Below, one piece after another: positions 52,308 to 61,524 of a DNA stretch of 64,000 bases. The translations under genes were made by a program, and so were the position numbers. The notes under the pieces are model-generated. The model ran no database searches, was not told the origin of the DNA, and saw nothing but the letters and a program-made list of their open reading frames with translations. The DNA is from Sphingomicrobium arenosum. GTDB taxonomy: Bacteria > Pseudomonadota > Alphaproteobacteria > Sphingomonadales > Sphingomonadaceae. Numbering within the stretch: the first letter of the stretch is position 1; every line of letters starts with the position of its first letter. The stretch covers positions 1 to 64,000 of the forward strand of contig NZ_JANPVN010000001.1 in NCBI RefSeq assembly GCF_026157085.1. The letters are read 5' to 3'.

Positions 52308-53792
52308 ATGATCCGTAACCGGCACAAGGATGACCTCTTGAGCGAAAAGGCCTCGACCCTTCTCCTGTTCGGCGCGACCGGCGATTTGTCGCGCCGCATG
52401 CTGCTTCCCTCGCTCTATGGGCTCTATGCCGACAAGCTGCTGCCCGAGGACGTGTCGATCATCGGCACGGCGCGCAGCGAATTGTCGGACGAGGAATTCC
52501 GCGAGACCGCGATCGAGGCGCTGCGGGCACGGCTGCCGGCCGATTTCTATAATGAGATCACGGCGCGCAAGTTCGCGGCGCGGCTCTCTTATCTGCCGGT
52601 CGATGCGACGACCCCCGAGGGCTATGACGAGCTGGCCGCGAAGATCCATATCGACAAGGGGGTCGCGATCTTCCTGTCGACCGCGCCCTCGCTGTTCACG
52701 ACGGTGATCGAGAATCTCGAGCGCGTCGGACTGGCCGGGCCGAGCGTGCGGCTGGCGCTCGAAAAGCCCATCGGCACCGATTTGCCCTCGTCGCAGAAGA
52801 TCAACGACGCGGTCGCCGCGGCCTTCCCCGAAGAGCGGATATTCCGGCTCGACCATTATCTCGGCAAGGAAACGGTGCAGAATGTGCTCGCGCTGCGCTT
52901 TGCCAATTCATTGCTCGAACCGGTGTGGAATGCAGGTCATATCGACCACGTCCAGATCAGCGTCGCTGAGGAAGTGGGGCTCGAGGGGCGCGCGGGCTAT
53001 TATGACGATGCGGGCGCGAGCCGCGACATGCTCCAGAACCATATGCTGCAATTGCTCGCGCTGGTGGCGATGGAGCCGCCCGCCGATTACGATCCCGAGG
53101 CGGTGCGCGCCGAAAAGGTGAAGGTGCTGAAGGCGCTGCGCCCCATCCTGCCCGCCGATGCGCCCGACAATGTCATCCTCGGCCAATATGGCGAGGGCGA
53201 GATGAAGGGCGAGGCGATGCGCGCCTATGCCGACGAATTGGGCGAGAAAAGCGATACCGAGACCTTCATCGCGCTGCGCGCGCATGTCGACAATTGGCGC
53301 TGGTCGGGAGTGCCGTTCTACCTGAGGCACGGCAAGCGGCTGGCGACGCGCAAGACCGAGATCCTCATCCAGTTCAAATGCGTGCCGCATTCGATCTTTT
53401 CCAACGTCAATGCGGTGCCGCAGCCCAACGAGCTCATCATCTCGATCCAGCCGACCGAGAATATCCGATTGAAGCTGATGACCAAGACGCCGGGGCTGGA
53501 CCGCGGCGGCATGGGGCTGCGCGAAGTGCCCTTGGATGTGACGTTGGACGGGGCGTTCTCTGATTATCGGCGGCGGATCGCCTATGAGCGACTGCTGCTC
53601 GACCTCATCGAGGGCGATCCCACGCTGTTCGTGCGGCGCGACGAGATCGAGGCGCAATGGACCTATATCGACCGGCTGCGTGCCAGCTGGATGGAAGCGG
53701 GCATGACACCCGAAATTTACGAAGCCGGAGGCTGGGGGCCCAAGTCCTCGGCAGAGCGCATGAAGAAAGACGGAAGGCAGTGGAATGATTGA
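52308..53792 (+). CDS. zwf: Glucose-6-phosphate 1-dehydrogenase
   Basis: 494 residues, full length. The NAD(P)-binding start is LLLFGATGDLSRRMLLPSLY, and the catalytic signature FRLDHYLGKETVQN is intact, as is the block VPFYLRHGKRLATRKTEI. The enzyme oxidises glucose 6-phosphate to 6-phosphogluconolactone. First start is ATG 52308; an in-frame TTG at 52338 (LSEKASTLLLF) is an alternative closer to the conserved region. It overlaps pgl by eight bases and begins the Entner-Doudoroff operon. Confidence 0.95.
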   Translation: MIRNRHKDDLLSEKASTLLLFGATGDLSRRMLLPSLYGLYADKLLPEDVSIIGTARSELSDEEFRETAIEALRARLPADFYNEITARKFAARLSYLPVDATTPEGYDELAAKIHIDKGVAIFLSTAPSLFTTVIENLERVGLAGPSVRLALEKPIGTDLPSSQKINDAVAAAFPEERIFRLDHYLGKETVQNVLALRFANSLLEPVWNAGHIDHVQISVAEEVGLEGRAGYYDDAGASRDMLQNHMLQLLALVAMEPPADYDPEAVRAEKVKVLKALRPILPADAPDNVILGQYGEGEMKGEAMRAYADELGEKSDTETFIALRAHVDNWRWSGVPFYLRHGKRLATRKTEILIQFKCVPHSIFSNVNAVPQPNELIISIQPTENIRLKLMTKTPGLDRGGMGLREVPLDVTLDGAFSDYRRRIAYERLLLDLIEGDPTLFVRRDEIEAQWTYIDRLRASWMEAGMTPEIYEAGGWGPKSSAERMKKDGRQWND

Positions 53793-54486
53793 GGCCGAAT
53801 GGTGGGACTATGACGACCGCGAGGAAATGGCCGACGCGGTGGCAGGCGACATCGGCTTCATCGTCGAAAGCGCGATTGACGCGCGCGGCGAAGCGTTGCT
53901 GGCCTTTCCCGGTGGCTCGACGCCCAAGGCGGTGTGGGAGCGGTTGGCGGAAAAGAAGCTGCCGTGGAAGCGCGTGACGATCATCCCCGGCGATGATCGG
54001 CTGGTGCCGGTCGACAATGAACTGTCCAACATCCGCGCCATCGCGCAGGCGATGATCTCCACCGGCGCGCGCATCTATCCGATCGTCACCGATACCGACG
54101 ATTATGTGATGGCGGGTCATGCGGCGAACGCGCGGCTGAAGGATTTGAAGTGGCCGCCCGATCTCGTCTGGCTTGGTATGGGGACCGACGGGCATACCGC
54201 CTCGATCTTCCCCGGTCCCGACCTCGACAGCGCATTGGATGCGCCCAAGGCGAATCTGGCGATCGGCGTGCATCCCGACCCCATGCCGCCCGAGGCGCCC
54301 GTGGATCGCGTGACGCTGACGCGCGCTGGTATCCTCCAGGCGCGCACGATCATCGTGACGATCACGGGGCAGGAGAAGCGCGACATCCTCGAAGCCGGGC
54401 TGGAGGACGGGCAGTCGTCCAAGCTGCCGATCGTGCGCGTGCTCGCCGAATCCGAATTCCCCATCGACATTCACTGGGCACCTTAA
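53785..54486 (+). CDS. pgl: 6-phosphogluconolactonase
   Basis: 233 residues of the DevB/SOL family. Motifs: LLAFPGGSTPKAVWERLAEK, then IIPGDDRLVPVDNELSNIRA, then LVWLGMGTDGHTASIFPG, the strongly conserved GMGxDGHTAS block. It hydrolyses the lactone made by Zwf. ATG 53785 lies inside the end of zwf, so the two are coupled. Operon order zwf-pgl-edd-glk matches alphaproteobacterial Entner-Doudoroff operons. Confidence 0.93.
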   Translation: MIEAEWWDYDDREEMADAVAGDIGFIVESAIDARGEALLAFPGGSTPKAVWERLAEKKLPWKRVTIIPGDDRLVPVDNELSNIRAIAQAMISTGARIYPIVTDTDDYVMAGHAANARLKDLKWPPDLVWLGMGTDGHTASIFPGPDLDSALDAPKANLAIGVHPDPMPPEAPVDRVTLTRAGILQARTIIVTITGQEKRDILEAGLEDGQSSKLPIVRVLAESEFPIDIHWAP

Positions 54487-54496
54487 AGGAGCCATC

Positions 54497-56302
54497 ATGG
54501 CGACCCTCGACCCCCGCATTGCCGCCGTCACCGATCGCATCCGCGAGCGGAGCGCGAAGAGCCGCGCGGCCTATCTCCAGCTGATGGACGAGGAAGGCGA
54601 GCGTGGCATCGACCGCGCGCGCCTGTCATGCGGCAATTTCGCGCATGGCTTTGCCGCGGCGGGTGACGACAAGAAGGCGATCCGCACCTTCTCGGGGCCC
54701 AATATCGGCATCATCACGGCGTTCAACGATATGCTGAGCGCGCATGCGCCTTATTATCGCTATCCCGAGCAGATGAAGGTCTGGGCGCGCGAGGCCGGTG
54801 CCACGGCGCAGGTCGCGGGCGGGGTGCCGGCGATGTGCGACGGGGTGACGCAGGGCCAGCCAGGCATGGACCTGTCGCTGTTCAGCCGCGACAATATCGC
54901 GATGGGCGCGGGGATCGCGCTGAGCCACGGGATGTTCGAGGGCGTGGCGATGCTCGGCATCTGCGACAAGATCGTACCAGGACTGCTGATCGGTGCGCTG
55001 CGCTTCGGGCATTTGCCCGTGCTGCTGGTGCCCGCGGGCCCGATGCCGAGCGGCCTTGCCAACAAGGAAAAGCAGCGCGTGCGCCAGCTTTATGCCGAGG
55101 GTAAGGCGACCAAGGAAGAGTTGTTGGCGGCGGAGAGCGCGAGCTATCATGGGCAGGGTACCTGCACCTTCTATGGCACCGCCAACTCCAACCAGATGAT
55201 GATGGAGATGATGGGGCTGCACGTGCCGGGGGCGGCCTTTGCCAATCCGGGCACGAAGCTTCGCCAGAACCTCACGCGCGCGGCGACGCATCGCATTGCC
55301 GAACTTGCCAAGGCCAAGAAGCGGCTGTGCGACACGGTCGATGAGCGCGCCATCGTCAATGCGGCGGTCGGCCTGATGGCGACGGGCGGCTCGACCAACC
55401 ACATGATCCATCTGCCCGCCATCGCGCGCGCGGCGGGGATCGTCTTCGACTGGACCGACCTTGCCGACATCAGCCATGCGGTGCCGCTGATCGCGCGGGT
55501 CTATCCCAATGGGTCGGGCGACACGAACGACTTCCATCACGCGGGCGGCATGGCCTTCGTCACGCATACGCTGCGCGAGGCGGGGCTGGTGCATGACCAT
55601 GAGGCGGCCGGTGCGGATGAGTTCGCGGCTTATGCGACCAACCCGGTCGAGGATGGCGAAGGGGTGCGCTGGGAAGCGGTGACGGCGTCAAACAATGACA
55701 CGATGCTGCGCCCGGCGAGCGATCCGTTCCAGCCCGATGGGGGAATGCGGCTCTTGAGCGGCAATCTCGGGCGGGCCTGTTTCAAGACCAGCGCGGTCGA
55801 GCGCGAGCGCTGGACGATCGAAGCACCGTGCCGGATCTTCGCCGATCAGAAGAGCGTCGTCGATGCGTTCGAGGCGGGCGAAATGGACAAGGACGTCGTC
55901 GTCGTCGTGCGCTTCCAGGGACCGCGCGCCAACGGCATGCCCGAATTGCACAAGCTGACCCCGCCCTTGGGCGTGCTGCAGGATCGCGGCCACAAGGTCG
56001 CGCTGGTCACCGACGGGCGGATGAGCGGGGCGTCGGGCAAGGTGCCGGCCGCCATCCATTGTTCGCCCGAGGCGCTGGGCGGCGGACCGCTCGCCTTCCT
56101 CCGCGATGGCGATGTCGTGCGGGTCTGTGCCGAGACGGGGGCGCTGTCGACCGACGCCGATCTGTCCGCGCGCGAGGCCGCCGAGGCGCCGCCGCAGCCC
56201 GTTGGCACCGGGCGCGAACTGTTCGCGCTGTTCCGTTATCACGCCGATGAAGCCGAAAAGGGCGGATCGGCCATGCTTCATGCCATGGAGGCCTCGCTGT
56301 GA
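54497..56302 (+). CDS. edd: 6-phosphogluconate dehydratase
   Basis: 601 residues, the usual Edd length. It contains the IlvD/Edd family cysteine motifs [20 protein letters not shown] and [18 protein letters not shown] for an iron-sulfur cluster, the block [20 protein letters not shown] and [13 protein letters not shown]. It makes 2-keto-3-deoxy-6-phosphogluconate, the committed step. GGAGCC stands before the ATG. Its stop overlaps the GTG start of glk. Confidence 0.95.
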   Translation: MATLDPRIAAVTDRIRERSAKSRAAYLQLMDEEGERGIDRARLSCGNFAHGFAAAGDDKKAIRTFSGPNIGIITAFNDMLSAHAPYYRYPEQMKVWAREAGATAQVAGGVPAMCDGVTQGQPGMDLSLFSRDNIAMGAGIALSHGMFEGVAMLGICDKIVPGLLIGALRFGHLPVLLVPAGPMPSGLANKEKQRVRQLYAEGKATKEELLAAESASYHGQGTCTFYGTANSNQMMMEMMGLHVPGAAFANPGTKLRQNLTRAATHRIAELAKAKKRLCDTVDERAIVNAAVGLMATGGSTNHMIHLPAIARAAGIVFDWTDLADISHAVPLIARVYPNGSGDTNDFHHAGGMAFVTHTLREAGLVHDHEAAGADEFAAYATNPVEDGEGVRWEAVTASNNDTMLRPASDPFQPDGGMRLLSGNLGRACFKTSAVERERWTIEAPCRIFADQKSVVDAFEAGEMDKDVVVVVRFQGPRANGMPELHKLTPPLGVLQDRGHKVALVTDGRMSGASGKVPAAIHCSPEALGGGPLAFLRDGDVVRVCAETGALSTDADLSAREAAEAPPQPVGTGRELFALFRYHADEAEKGGSAMLHAMEASL

Positions 56303-57273
56303 GCCGTACCATCGCCGTTGCCGATGTCGGCGGCACCCACGCCCGTTTCGCCATCGCCGAGATCGAGGGGACGCACGTCCTGTCGCTGTCCGAGCCGGTG
56401 ACGCTCGGCACCAACGATCATGCCAGCTTCCAGACCGCTTGGCGCCATTTTTGCGAGATCAATGCGGGGCCCGAGCCAAAGGATCTGTCGATCGCCTTCG
56501 CGGGGCCGGTAGATGGCGAAGTCTTGAAGCTCACCAACAATCCGTGGGTGATCCGCCCGGCGCTGGCGCAGGAGAAACTGGGCGTCGACAATTTCACCAT
56601 CGTCAACGATTTCGCCGCGATCGGCCATGCGGTCGGCGAATTAGGCGATGAGGATTTTCTCCATGTTACCGGGCCCGGGGGGCCGTTCCCGCGCCATGGC
56701 GTGACCAGCATCGTCGGGCCGGGCACGGGGCTCGGCGTCGCGCAGGTGCTGAAGACCCCAGACGGGCATAATCATGTCATCGCCACCGAGGGCGGGCATG
56801 TCGATTGGGCGCCGCTCGACAGCCTCGAGGACCGCATTCTGCAGCGGCTCAGGAAGCGCTATGTCCGCGTGTCGATCGAGCGGATCGCTTGCGGTTCGGG
56901 GCTGGTAAACATCTACGAAGCGCTGGGCGCGATCGAGGGCAAGGCGGTGCACGAGATCGACGATATCGAACTGTGGACCCGCGCGATGGAAGGCTCGGAC
57001 GCGCTGGCGGCGGCCGCGCTCGATCGCTTTTTCCTATCGCTCGGCGCGGTGTCGGGCGACCTGGCGCTGGCGCATGGCGCCAATGCCGTCGTGCTCGCAG
57101 GCGGGCTCGGTTTCCGGCTGCGCGACCGGTTCGAGCGTTCGGGCTTTGCCGGGCGCTTCATCGCCAAGGGCCGCTTCGAGCGGCGCATGCAGAATATCCC
57201 CGTCAAGCTCGTCACCCATCCGCAGCCCGGCCTTTACGGCGCCGCGGTGGCTTTCGCGAAGGAACATTCATGA
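56299..57273 (+). CDS. glk: Glucokinase
   Basis: 324 residues, GTG start overlapping the edd stop (GTGA). ATP and sugar motifs: VADVGGTHARFAIAEIEG (phosphate loop), FTIVNDFAAIGHAV, IVGPGTGLGVAQVLKT and ATEGGHVDWAPLD. It phosphorylates the glucose released by the glucosidases, connecting the maltodextrin genes with the Entner-Doudoroff genes. It overlaps eda by four bases (ATGA). Confidence 0.95.
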   Translation: MSRTIAVADVGGTHARFAIAEIEGTHVLSLSEPVTLGTNDHASFQTAWRHFCEINAGPEPKDLSIAFAGPVDGEVLKLTNNPWVIRPALAQEKLGVDNFTIVNDFAAIGHAVGELGDEDFLHVTGPGGPFPRHGVTSIVGPGTGLGVAQVLKTPDGHNHVIATEGGHVDWAPLDSLEDRILQRLRKRYVRVSIERIACGSGLVNIYEALGAIEGKAVHEIDDIELWTRAMEGSDALAAAALDRFFLSLGAVSGDLALAHGANAVVLAGGLGFRLRDRFERSGFAGRFIAKGRFERRMQNIPVKLVTHPQPGLYGAAVAFAKEHS

Positions 57274-57884
57274 CCATCGACGACATCATGGGGCTCGCCC
57301 CCGTCATTCCCGTGCTCGTGCTGGAGGAAGGCGGGCCCGATCCGGTCGCGCTGGCCGAAACGCTGGTCGAGAATGGCCTGCCCGTCATCGAGGTGACGCT
57401 GCGTACCGAGGGCGCATTGGAGGCGATGGAGGCGATGAGCAAGGTCGAGGGCGCGATCGTCGGGGCGGGCACGGTCTTGAACCCGGTGATGCTCTACGAG
57501 GCGGTCGATTATGGCGCCGAATTCATCGTTTCGCCGGGGCTGACCGACTGGGTCGTGCGCGCGGCATCGGACAAGCAGGTGCCGCTGCTCCCCGGCGTGG
57601 CGACCGCGAGCGAGATCATGCGCGGATTGGACATGGGGCTGGAGCGGTTCAAATTCTTCCCCGCCGAGGCCAATGGCGGGCTGCCAGCGCTGAAGGCGAT
57701 CTCGGCGCCGCTGCAAATGGCCAAATTCTGCCCCACCGGCGGCATTCGCGAGAACACGGCGGCCGCTTGGCTGGCACATGACGCGGTGATGTGCGTGGGG
57801 GGTAGCTGGATCCTGCCTAAGGGCGAGACCGACCTCGCGAAGGTCGCCGAGAAAGCCAAGGCCGCGGCCGCCCTCAGAGCATAG
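57270..57884 (+). CDS. eda: 2-keto-3-deoxy-6-phosphogluconate aldolase
   Basis: 204 residues. The active-site Glu is in PVIEVTLRTEGALEAM, the Schiff-base Lys in LERFKFFPAEANGGL, with VGAGTVLNP and FCPTGGIREN as the phosphate and substrate loops. It cleaves KDPG to pyruvate and glyceraldehyde 3-phosphate, completing the pathway. The ATG at 57270 overlaps the glk stop. A longer frame runs back over glk and is a shadow. Confidence 0.95.
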   Translation: MTIDDIMGLAPVIPVLVLEEGGPDPVALAETLVENGLPVIEVTLRTEGALEAMEAMSKVEGAIVGAGTVLNPVMLYEAVDYGAEFIVSPGLTDWVVRAASDKQVPLLPGVATASEIMRGLDMGLERFKFFPAEANGGLPALKAISAPLQMAKFCPTGGIRENTAAAWLAHDAVMCVGGSWILPKGETDLAKVAEKAKAAAALRA

Positions 57885-57895
57885 GAGCGTTCATC

Positions 57896-59320
57896 ATGCG
57901 TCACCGTCTTTCCTCTCTGGTCGCGGCGGCGCTGATGATGCCCGCCGCCGCGCTCGCGCATCCTGCCGACACCGGCACCGCGCCCGCTTATATGGGGCGC
58001 GAGCATGTCGACTGGTCGCGCGATGCGGTCATCTACCAGATCAACACGCGCCAGTTCACGCCCAAGGGGACGCTGCGTGCGGCGATGGGCGAGCTCGACC
58101 GGCTCGATGCGCTGGGGGTCGATATCCTGTGGTTGATGCCCGTGCAGCCCATCGGCGAGGTCAATCGCAAGGGCACGCTCGGCAGTCCCTATTCGATCAC
58201 CGATTATACCGCGGTGCGCGAGGAGTTGGGGTCGATGGAGGACTTCAAGGCCTTCGTCGATGCCGCCCATGCGCGGGGGATGAAGGTCATCCTCGACTGG
58301 GTCGGCAATCATACGGCGTGGGACCATCCGTGGGCCAGCGAGCATCCCGACTGGTACGAGACGAATTGGAAGGGCGAGTTCGTGTCGACGCCCTATTGGG
58401 ATTGGACCGACATCATCGACCTCGATTATTCGAACATGGCGATGCGCCGCGCGATGACCGATGCGATGAAATATTGGGTGCGCGAGACCGACATCGATGG
58501 TTTCCGCGCTGATGTGGCGGGCTATATGCCGCCCGATTTCTGGGAAGCAACCCGAACCGAGCTGGAGGCGATCAAGCCGATGTGGATGCTCGGCGAATTC
58601 GGCCAGCGCGACCTGCACGATTATAGCTTCGATGCGAGCTATGCCTGGGATTGGGCCAAGGCGCTCGAGAAGATCGGGCATGGCGAGGCCGATGCGACGG
58701 GGCTCTATGGCTTCTATTCGGAGCATGCCTCGCTTTGGCCCAAGGGCGCGCAGCGGATGATCTTCACTTCCAACCATGACGAAAATGCATGGGCGGGGAC
58801 GGCCTATGAGCGCATGGGCCCGGCGCTCCCCAATGCCTTCGTGCTGATGTTCACCTCGGAAGGCATCCCCCTTATCTACAACGGGCAGGAAGCGGGGCTG
58901 AACAAGCGGCTCGAGTTTTTCGAGAAGGATCCGATCGACTGGCGCGCGCACCCCAATGCCGATCTGTTTGCCAGCTGGATCGCCTTTCGCGACGAGAACC
59001 CCGCGCTGCACAATGCGCCGTGGGGCGGCGAGATGGTGCATGTGAAGAATTCGGACGAGGCGAAGGTCTTCAGCTTCGTGCGCGAGCAGGACGGAAACGC
59101 CGTGTTCGTGGCGCAGAATTACAGTGCCGAGCCGGTCGAGATCACGCTTGGCGACGTGCCGGGCGAAGGCGTCTGGTTCCAGCGACCGATGGAAGATCCG
59201 GCACTGTTGGCCTATGGGCCCGCCGCATCGCCCGTGATCGTGCGCGGTCCGCTTGCCAAGGGCACGGTACTATCCATCCCGGCATGGTCGAGCAGCATCT
59301 GGGTGCGCAACGAGCGCTGA
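57896..59320 (+). CDS. Secreted GH13 alpha-amylase-family enzyme, end of the ED operon
   Basis: 474 residues with a signal peptide (MRHRLSSLVAAALMMPAAAL then AHP). GH13 motifs: VILDWVGNHTAWDHPW, DIDGFRADVAGYMPPDFW (nucleophile), MWMLGEFGQRDLHDY (acid-base) and IFTSNHDENAWAG. It is 11 bases after eda. It is shorter than the other two GH13 enzymes and probably periplasmic or extracellular. Its position ties an extra alpha-glucan hydrolase to glucose catabolism. Confidence 0.9.
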   Translation: MRHRLSSLVAAALMMPAAALAHPADTGTAPAYMGREHVDWSRDAVIYQINTRQFTPKGTLRAAMGELDRLDALGVDILWLMPVQPIGEVNRKGTLGSPYSITDYTAVREELGSMEDFKAFVDAAHARGMKVILDWVGNHTAWDHPWASEHPDWYETNWKGEFVSTPYWDWTDIIDLDYSNMAMRRAMTDAMKYWVRETDIDGFRADVAGYMPPDFWEATRTELEAIKPMWMLGEFGQRDLHDYSFDASYAWDWAKALEKIGHGEADATGLYGFYSEHASLWPKGAQRMIFTSNHDENAWAGTAYERMGPALPNAFVLMFTSEGIPLIYNGQEAGLNKRLEFFEKDPIDWRAHPNADLFASWIAFRDENPALHNAPWGGEMVHVKNSDEAKVFSFVREQDGNAVFVAQNYSAEPVEITLGDVPGEGVWFQRPMEDPALLAYGPAASPVIVRGPLAKGTVLSIPAWSSSIWVRNER

Positions 59321-59354
59321 GCGCGCTGCGCACCCGATACGGCCTTAGTGGAGC

Positions 59355-59403
59355 AAGGCACGGCGCTCTTGGCCTCTCCTAGTGGAGAGGCTGGCCGTGC
59401 CTT
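59355..59403. terminator. Nested hairpin terminator between convergent genes
   Basis: An outer stem AAGGCACGGC / GCCGTGCCTT (59355-59364 and 59394-59403) encloses a perfect inner stem GCCTCTCC-TAGT-GGAGAGGC (59372-59391). On the plus strand it is followed by a pyrimidine-rich TCCTTCC. It lies between the amylase stop (59320) and extends into the MFS gene's last codons, whose stop (59379-59381) is in the inner stem. It may serve both directions. Confidence 0.65.
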
Positions 59404-60968
59404 TCCTTCCAGAACAATAGCGCGCAGATGACGCTGAGCCCAATGAAGAAGAGCGGGTACCAGAGGCCAGCGTAGATGTTGCCCGTGGCCGCGACGATGG
59501 CGAAGGCGGTGACGGGCAGGAAGCCGCCGACCCAGCCGGTGCCGATATGATAGGGCAGGCTCATCGCGGTGTAGCGCGTGCGCGTCGGGAACATCTCGAC
59601 CAGCGCGGCGGCCTGCGGGCCGTAGAGCGCGGTGGCGGCGACGGTGAAGACGATCAGCCAGAAGTAGAGCGTCGGCTGGTCGATCTCGTCGGGGTCGGCG
59701 CTCAAGGGATAGCCGGCGGCCTCGAGCGCGGGGGCGATAGCATCGCCAGTGTCGGTGACCGCGACGCGATTGTCGCCGAGGCGAACGGCAGTACTGCCGT
59801 CCTCGCTCGCAACCTTGCTATAGCCGATGCCCTTGGCCGACAGCGTCTTGGCGGCGATGTCGCAGGGGCTGGTGAATTCGGCCTTGCCGATGAGATCGAA
59901 CTGGACCGAGCAGGTGGCAAGGTCGGTCTCGATCACGGCAGGGGTCGCTTCCTGCGCGGCGGCGAGGCGGGGATTCACCGCCTCGGTAATGGCGTGGAAG
60001 CCGGGCCAGAAGGCGATCAGGCCGAGCAGCATGCCGCCGACCATGACGGGCTTGCGCCCCACCTTGTCCGACAACCAGCCGAAGAAGACATAGAGCGGCG
60101 CGGAGACGAGCGTGACGATGAGGATGATCCAGTTCACTTCCGCGCCCGGCAGGCCGAGATTTCGTTCGAGGAAGACCTGGACGTAGAAGAAGGCGCAATA
60201 CCAAAGCGCGCCCTGTGCGGCCATGAAGGCGAAGAAGGCCGTGAGTACCTGCTTGAGCGACTCCTTCTCGGCGAAGGCTTCGCGCAGCGGGGTCTTGGTG
60301 ACTTCGCCCGCTTCCTGGAGCTTCTTAAAGGCGGGGCTTTCGGAGAGCTTGAGACGCATCCACACGCTGATGAGCAGCAGGAGGACCGACACGAGGAAGG
60401 GCACGCGCCAGCCCCATTCGAGGAAGGCTTCTTCGCCCACCGTGGTGCGGGTGAAATAGATGACGAGCAGCGCGGCGACGAGGCCGAAGGCGGCGGACGA
60501 CTGAATCCAGCCTGTCGCGGCGCCGCGCTTGTTGTCATCGGCATGTTCGGCGACATAGATGGCCGCGCCGCCATATTCGCCGCCCAAGGCGGTGCCCTGG
60601 CAGATGCGCAGGATGATGAGGAGGATGGGGGCGATGATGCCCGCGGTCGCATAGGTCGGCAGGAGGCCGATGGCGAAGGTCGCGCCGCCCATCAGGCTGA
60701 CGGTAGTGAGGAAGGTCGCCTTGCGCCCCACGCGGTCGCCCATCGCGCCGAAGATGATCGCGCCCAGCGGACGGAAGGCGAAGCCGGCGGCGAACAGGCC
60801 GAGCGCAGCGATGACGCCTGCCGTTTCCCCAAGACCGGCGAAGAAGACCTGCCCGATGGTGCTGGCGAGCGCGCCGAAGATGAAGAAATCGTACCATTCG
60901 AAGGCGGTGCCCGCCGACGATGCGGTGACGACCTTGGCCATCGACCAAGGCTTGGTCTCGCTGCTCAT
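59379..60968 (-). CDS. MFS transporter, MHS (metabolite:H+ symporter) type, with a periplasmic insert
   Basis: 529 residues from MSSETKPWSMAKVVTASSAG. GGGGGAGGATTTTC stands before it, so I prefer this over an upstream start. Typical MHS beginning (GTAFEWYDFFIFGALAST) and the loop GAMGDRVGRKATFLTTVSLM. Between the later helices there is an unusual soluble insert of about 100 residues (from ITEAVNPRLAAAQEA to DEIDQPTLYFW) holding two Cys residues. MHS members carry small carboxylic or amino acids. Last gene of the minus-strand operon with CitE- and MaoC-type enzymes, so an organic acid is the likely substrate. Confidence 0.85.
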   Translation of the reverse strand: MSSETKPWSMAKVVTASSAGTAFEWYDFFIFGALASTIGQVFFAGLGETAGVIAALGLFAAGFAFRPLGAIIFGAMGDRVGRKATFLTTVSLMGGATFAIGLLPTYATAGIIAPILLIILRICQGTALGGEYGGAAIYVAEHADDNKRGAATGWIQSSAAFGLVAALLVIYFTRTTVGEEAFLEWGWRVPFLVSVLLLLISVWMRLKLSESPAFKKLQEAGEVTKTPLREAFAEKESLKQVLTAFFAFMAAQGALWYCAFFYVQVFLERNLGLPGAEVNWIILIVTLVSAPLYVFFGWLSDKVGRKPVMVGGMLLGLIAFWPGFHAITEAVNPRLAAAQEATPAVIETDLATCSVQFDLIGKAEFTSPCDIAAKTLSAKGIGYSKVASEDGSTAVRLGDNRVAVTDTGDAIAPALEAAGYPLSADPDEIDQPTLYFWLIVFTVAATALYGPQAAALVEMFPTRTRYTAMSLPYHIGTGWVGGFLPVTAFAIVAATGNIYAGLWYPLFFIGLSVICALLFWKERHGQPLH

Positions 60969-61002
60969 GTGAAAATCCTCCCCCGGGCCCGGAAAGCAGG
61001 CC

Positions 61003-61524
61003 TCAATCGGGGTGTATTCTTTCGTCCAAGCGCGCGACATTCAAGCCCCATTTATAGACGTCGAGGCGATTGCGGACGGTGCCGTCGGGGGCCAGCGCCA
61101 GCTCCTGTTCGATACGCACGTCGCCGCGCGCGTCATAGGCGATGGTCATGCGATTGCCCGCGACCCGTGCGGTCACGGGGCCGGTAGCATCGGTCAGCGA
61201 GCCGCCAAAACGACCATCGCCCAGCGGACGCAGGATCCACAGCCGCTTGCGTGGGGCTTTGCCTTCCTCGAAGATGCGCTGCTCGAGCCAGAGCGCGCCG
61301 TCGTCCTGAGGCAGCCCCATGCTTTCGACGCGAAGCGCGCGGGTCTGGCCCGTGACGAGAGAGATCGTGCCTGTCCCCCGACTGCCGCCCTCGAAAAAGG
61401 CGATCGGGTCGAACGCGCTCTTGGTTTCGGGCAGCGGAACGGCGGGCAGTCGTGCGATCTGGACCGCGAGGACCGCAGCGAGGATCAGCGCAAGGCCGAC
61501 GACGATCGACGCGGCGCGCTTCAC
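61003..61524 (-). CDS. DUF3833-family protein
   Basis: 173 residues. GTG start overlaps the stop of the CitE-like gene (GTGA). One N-terminal hydrophobic segment (ASIVVGLALILAAVLAVQIA), followed by the DUF3833 pattern PIAFFEGGSRGTGTI and R-x-L-V. Family function is unknown; members are usually anchored in the periplasm. Placed between the CitE-like and MHS transporter genes. Confidence 0.8.
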   Translation of the reverse strand: MKRAASIVVGLALILAAVLAVQIARLPAVPLPETKSAFDPIAFFEGGSRGTGTISLVTGQTRALRVESMGLPQDDGALWLEQRIFEEGKAPRKRLWILRPLGDGRFGGSLTDATGPVTARVAGNRMTIAYDARGDVRIEQELALAPDGTVRNRLDVYKWGLNVARLDERIHPD

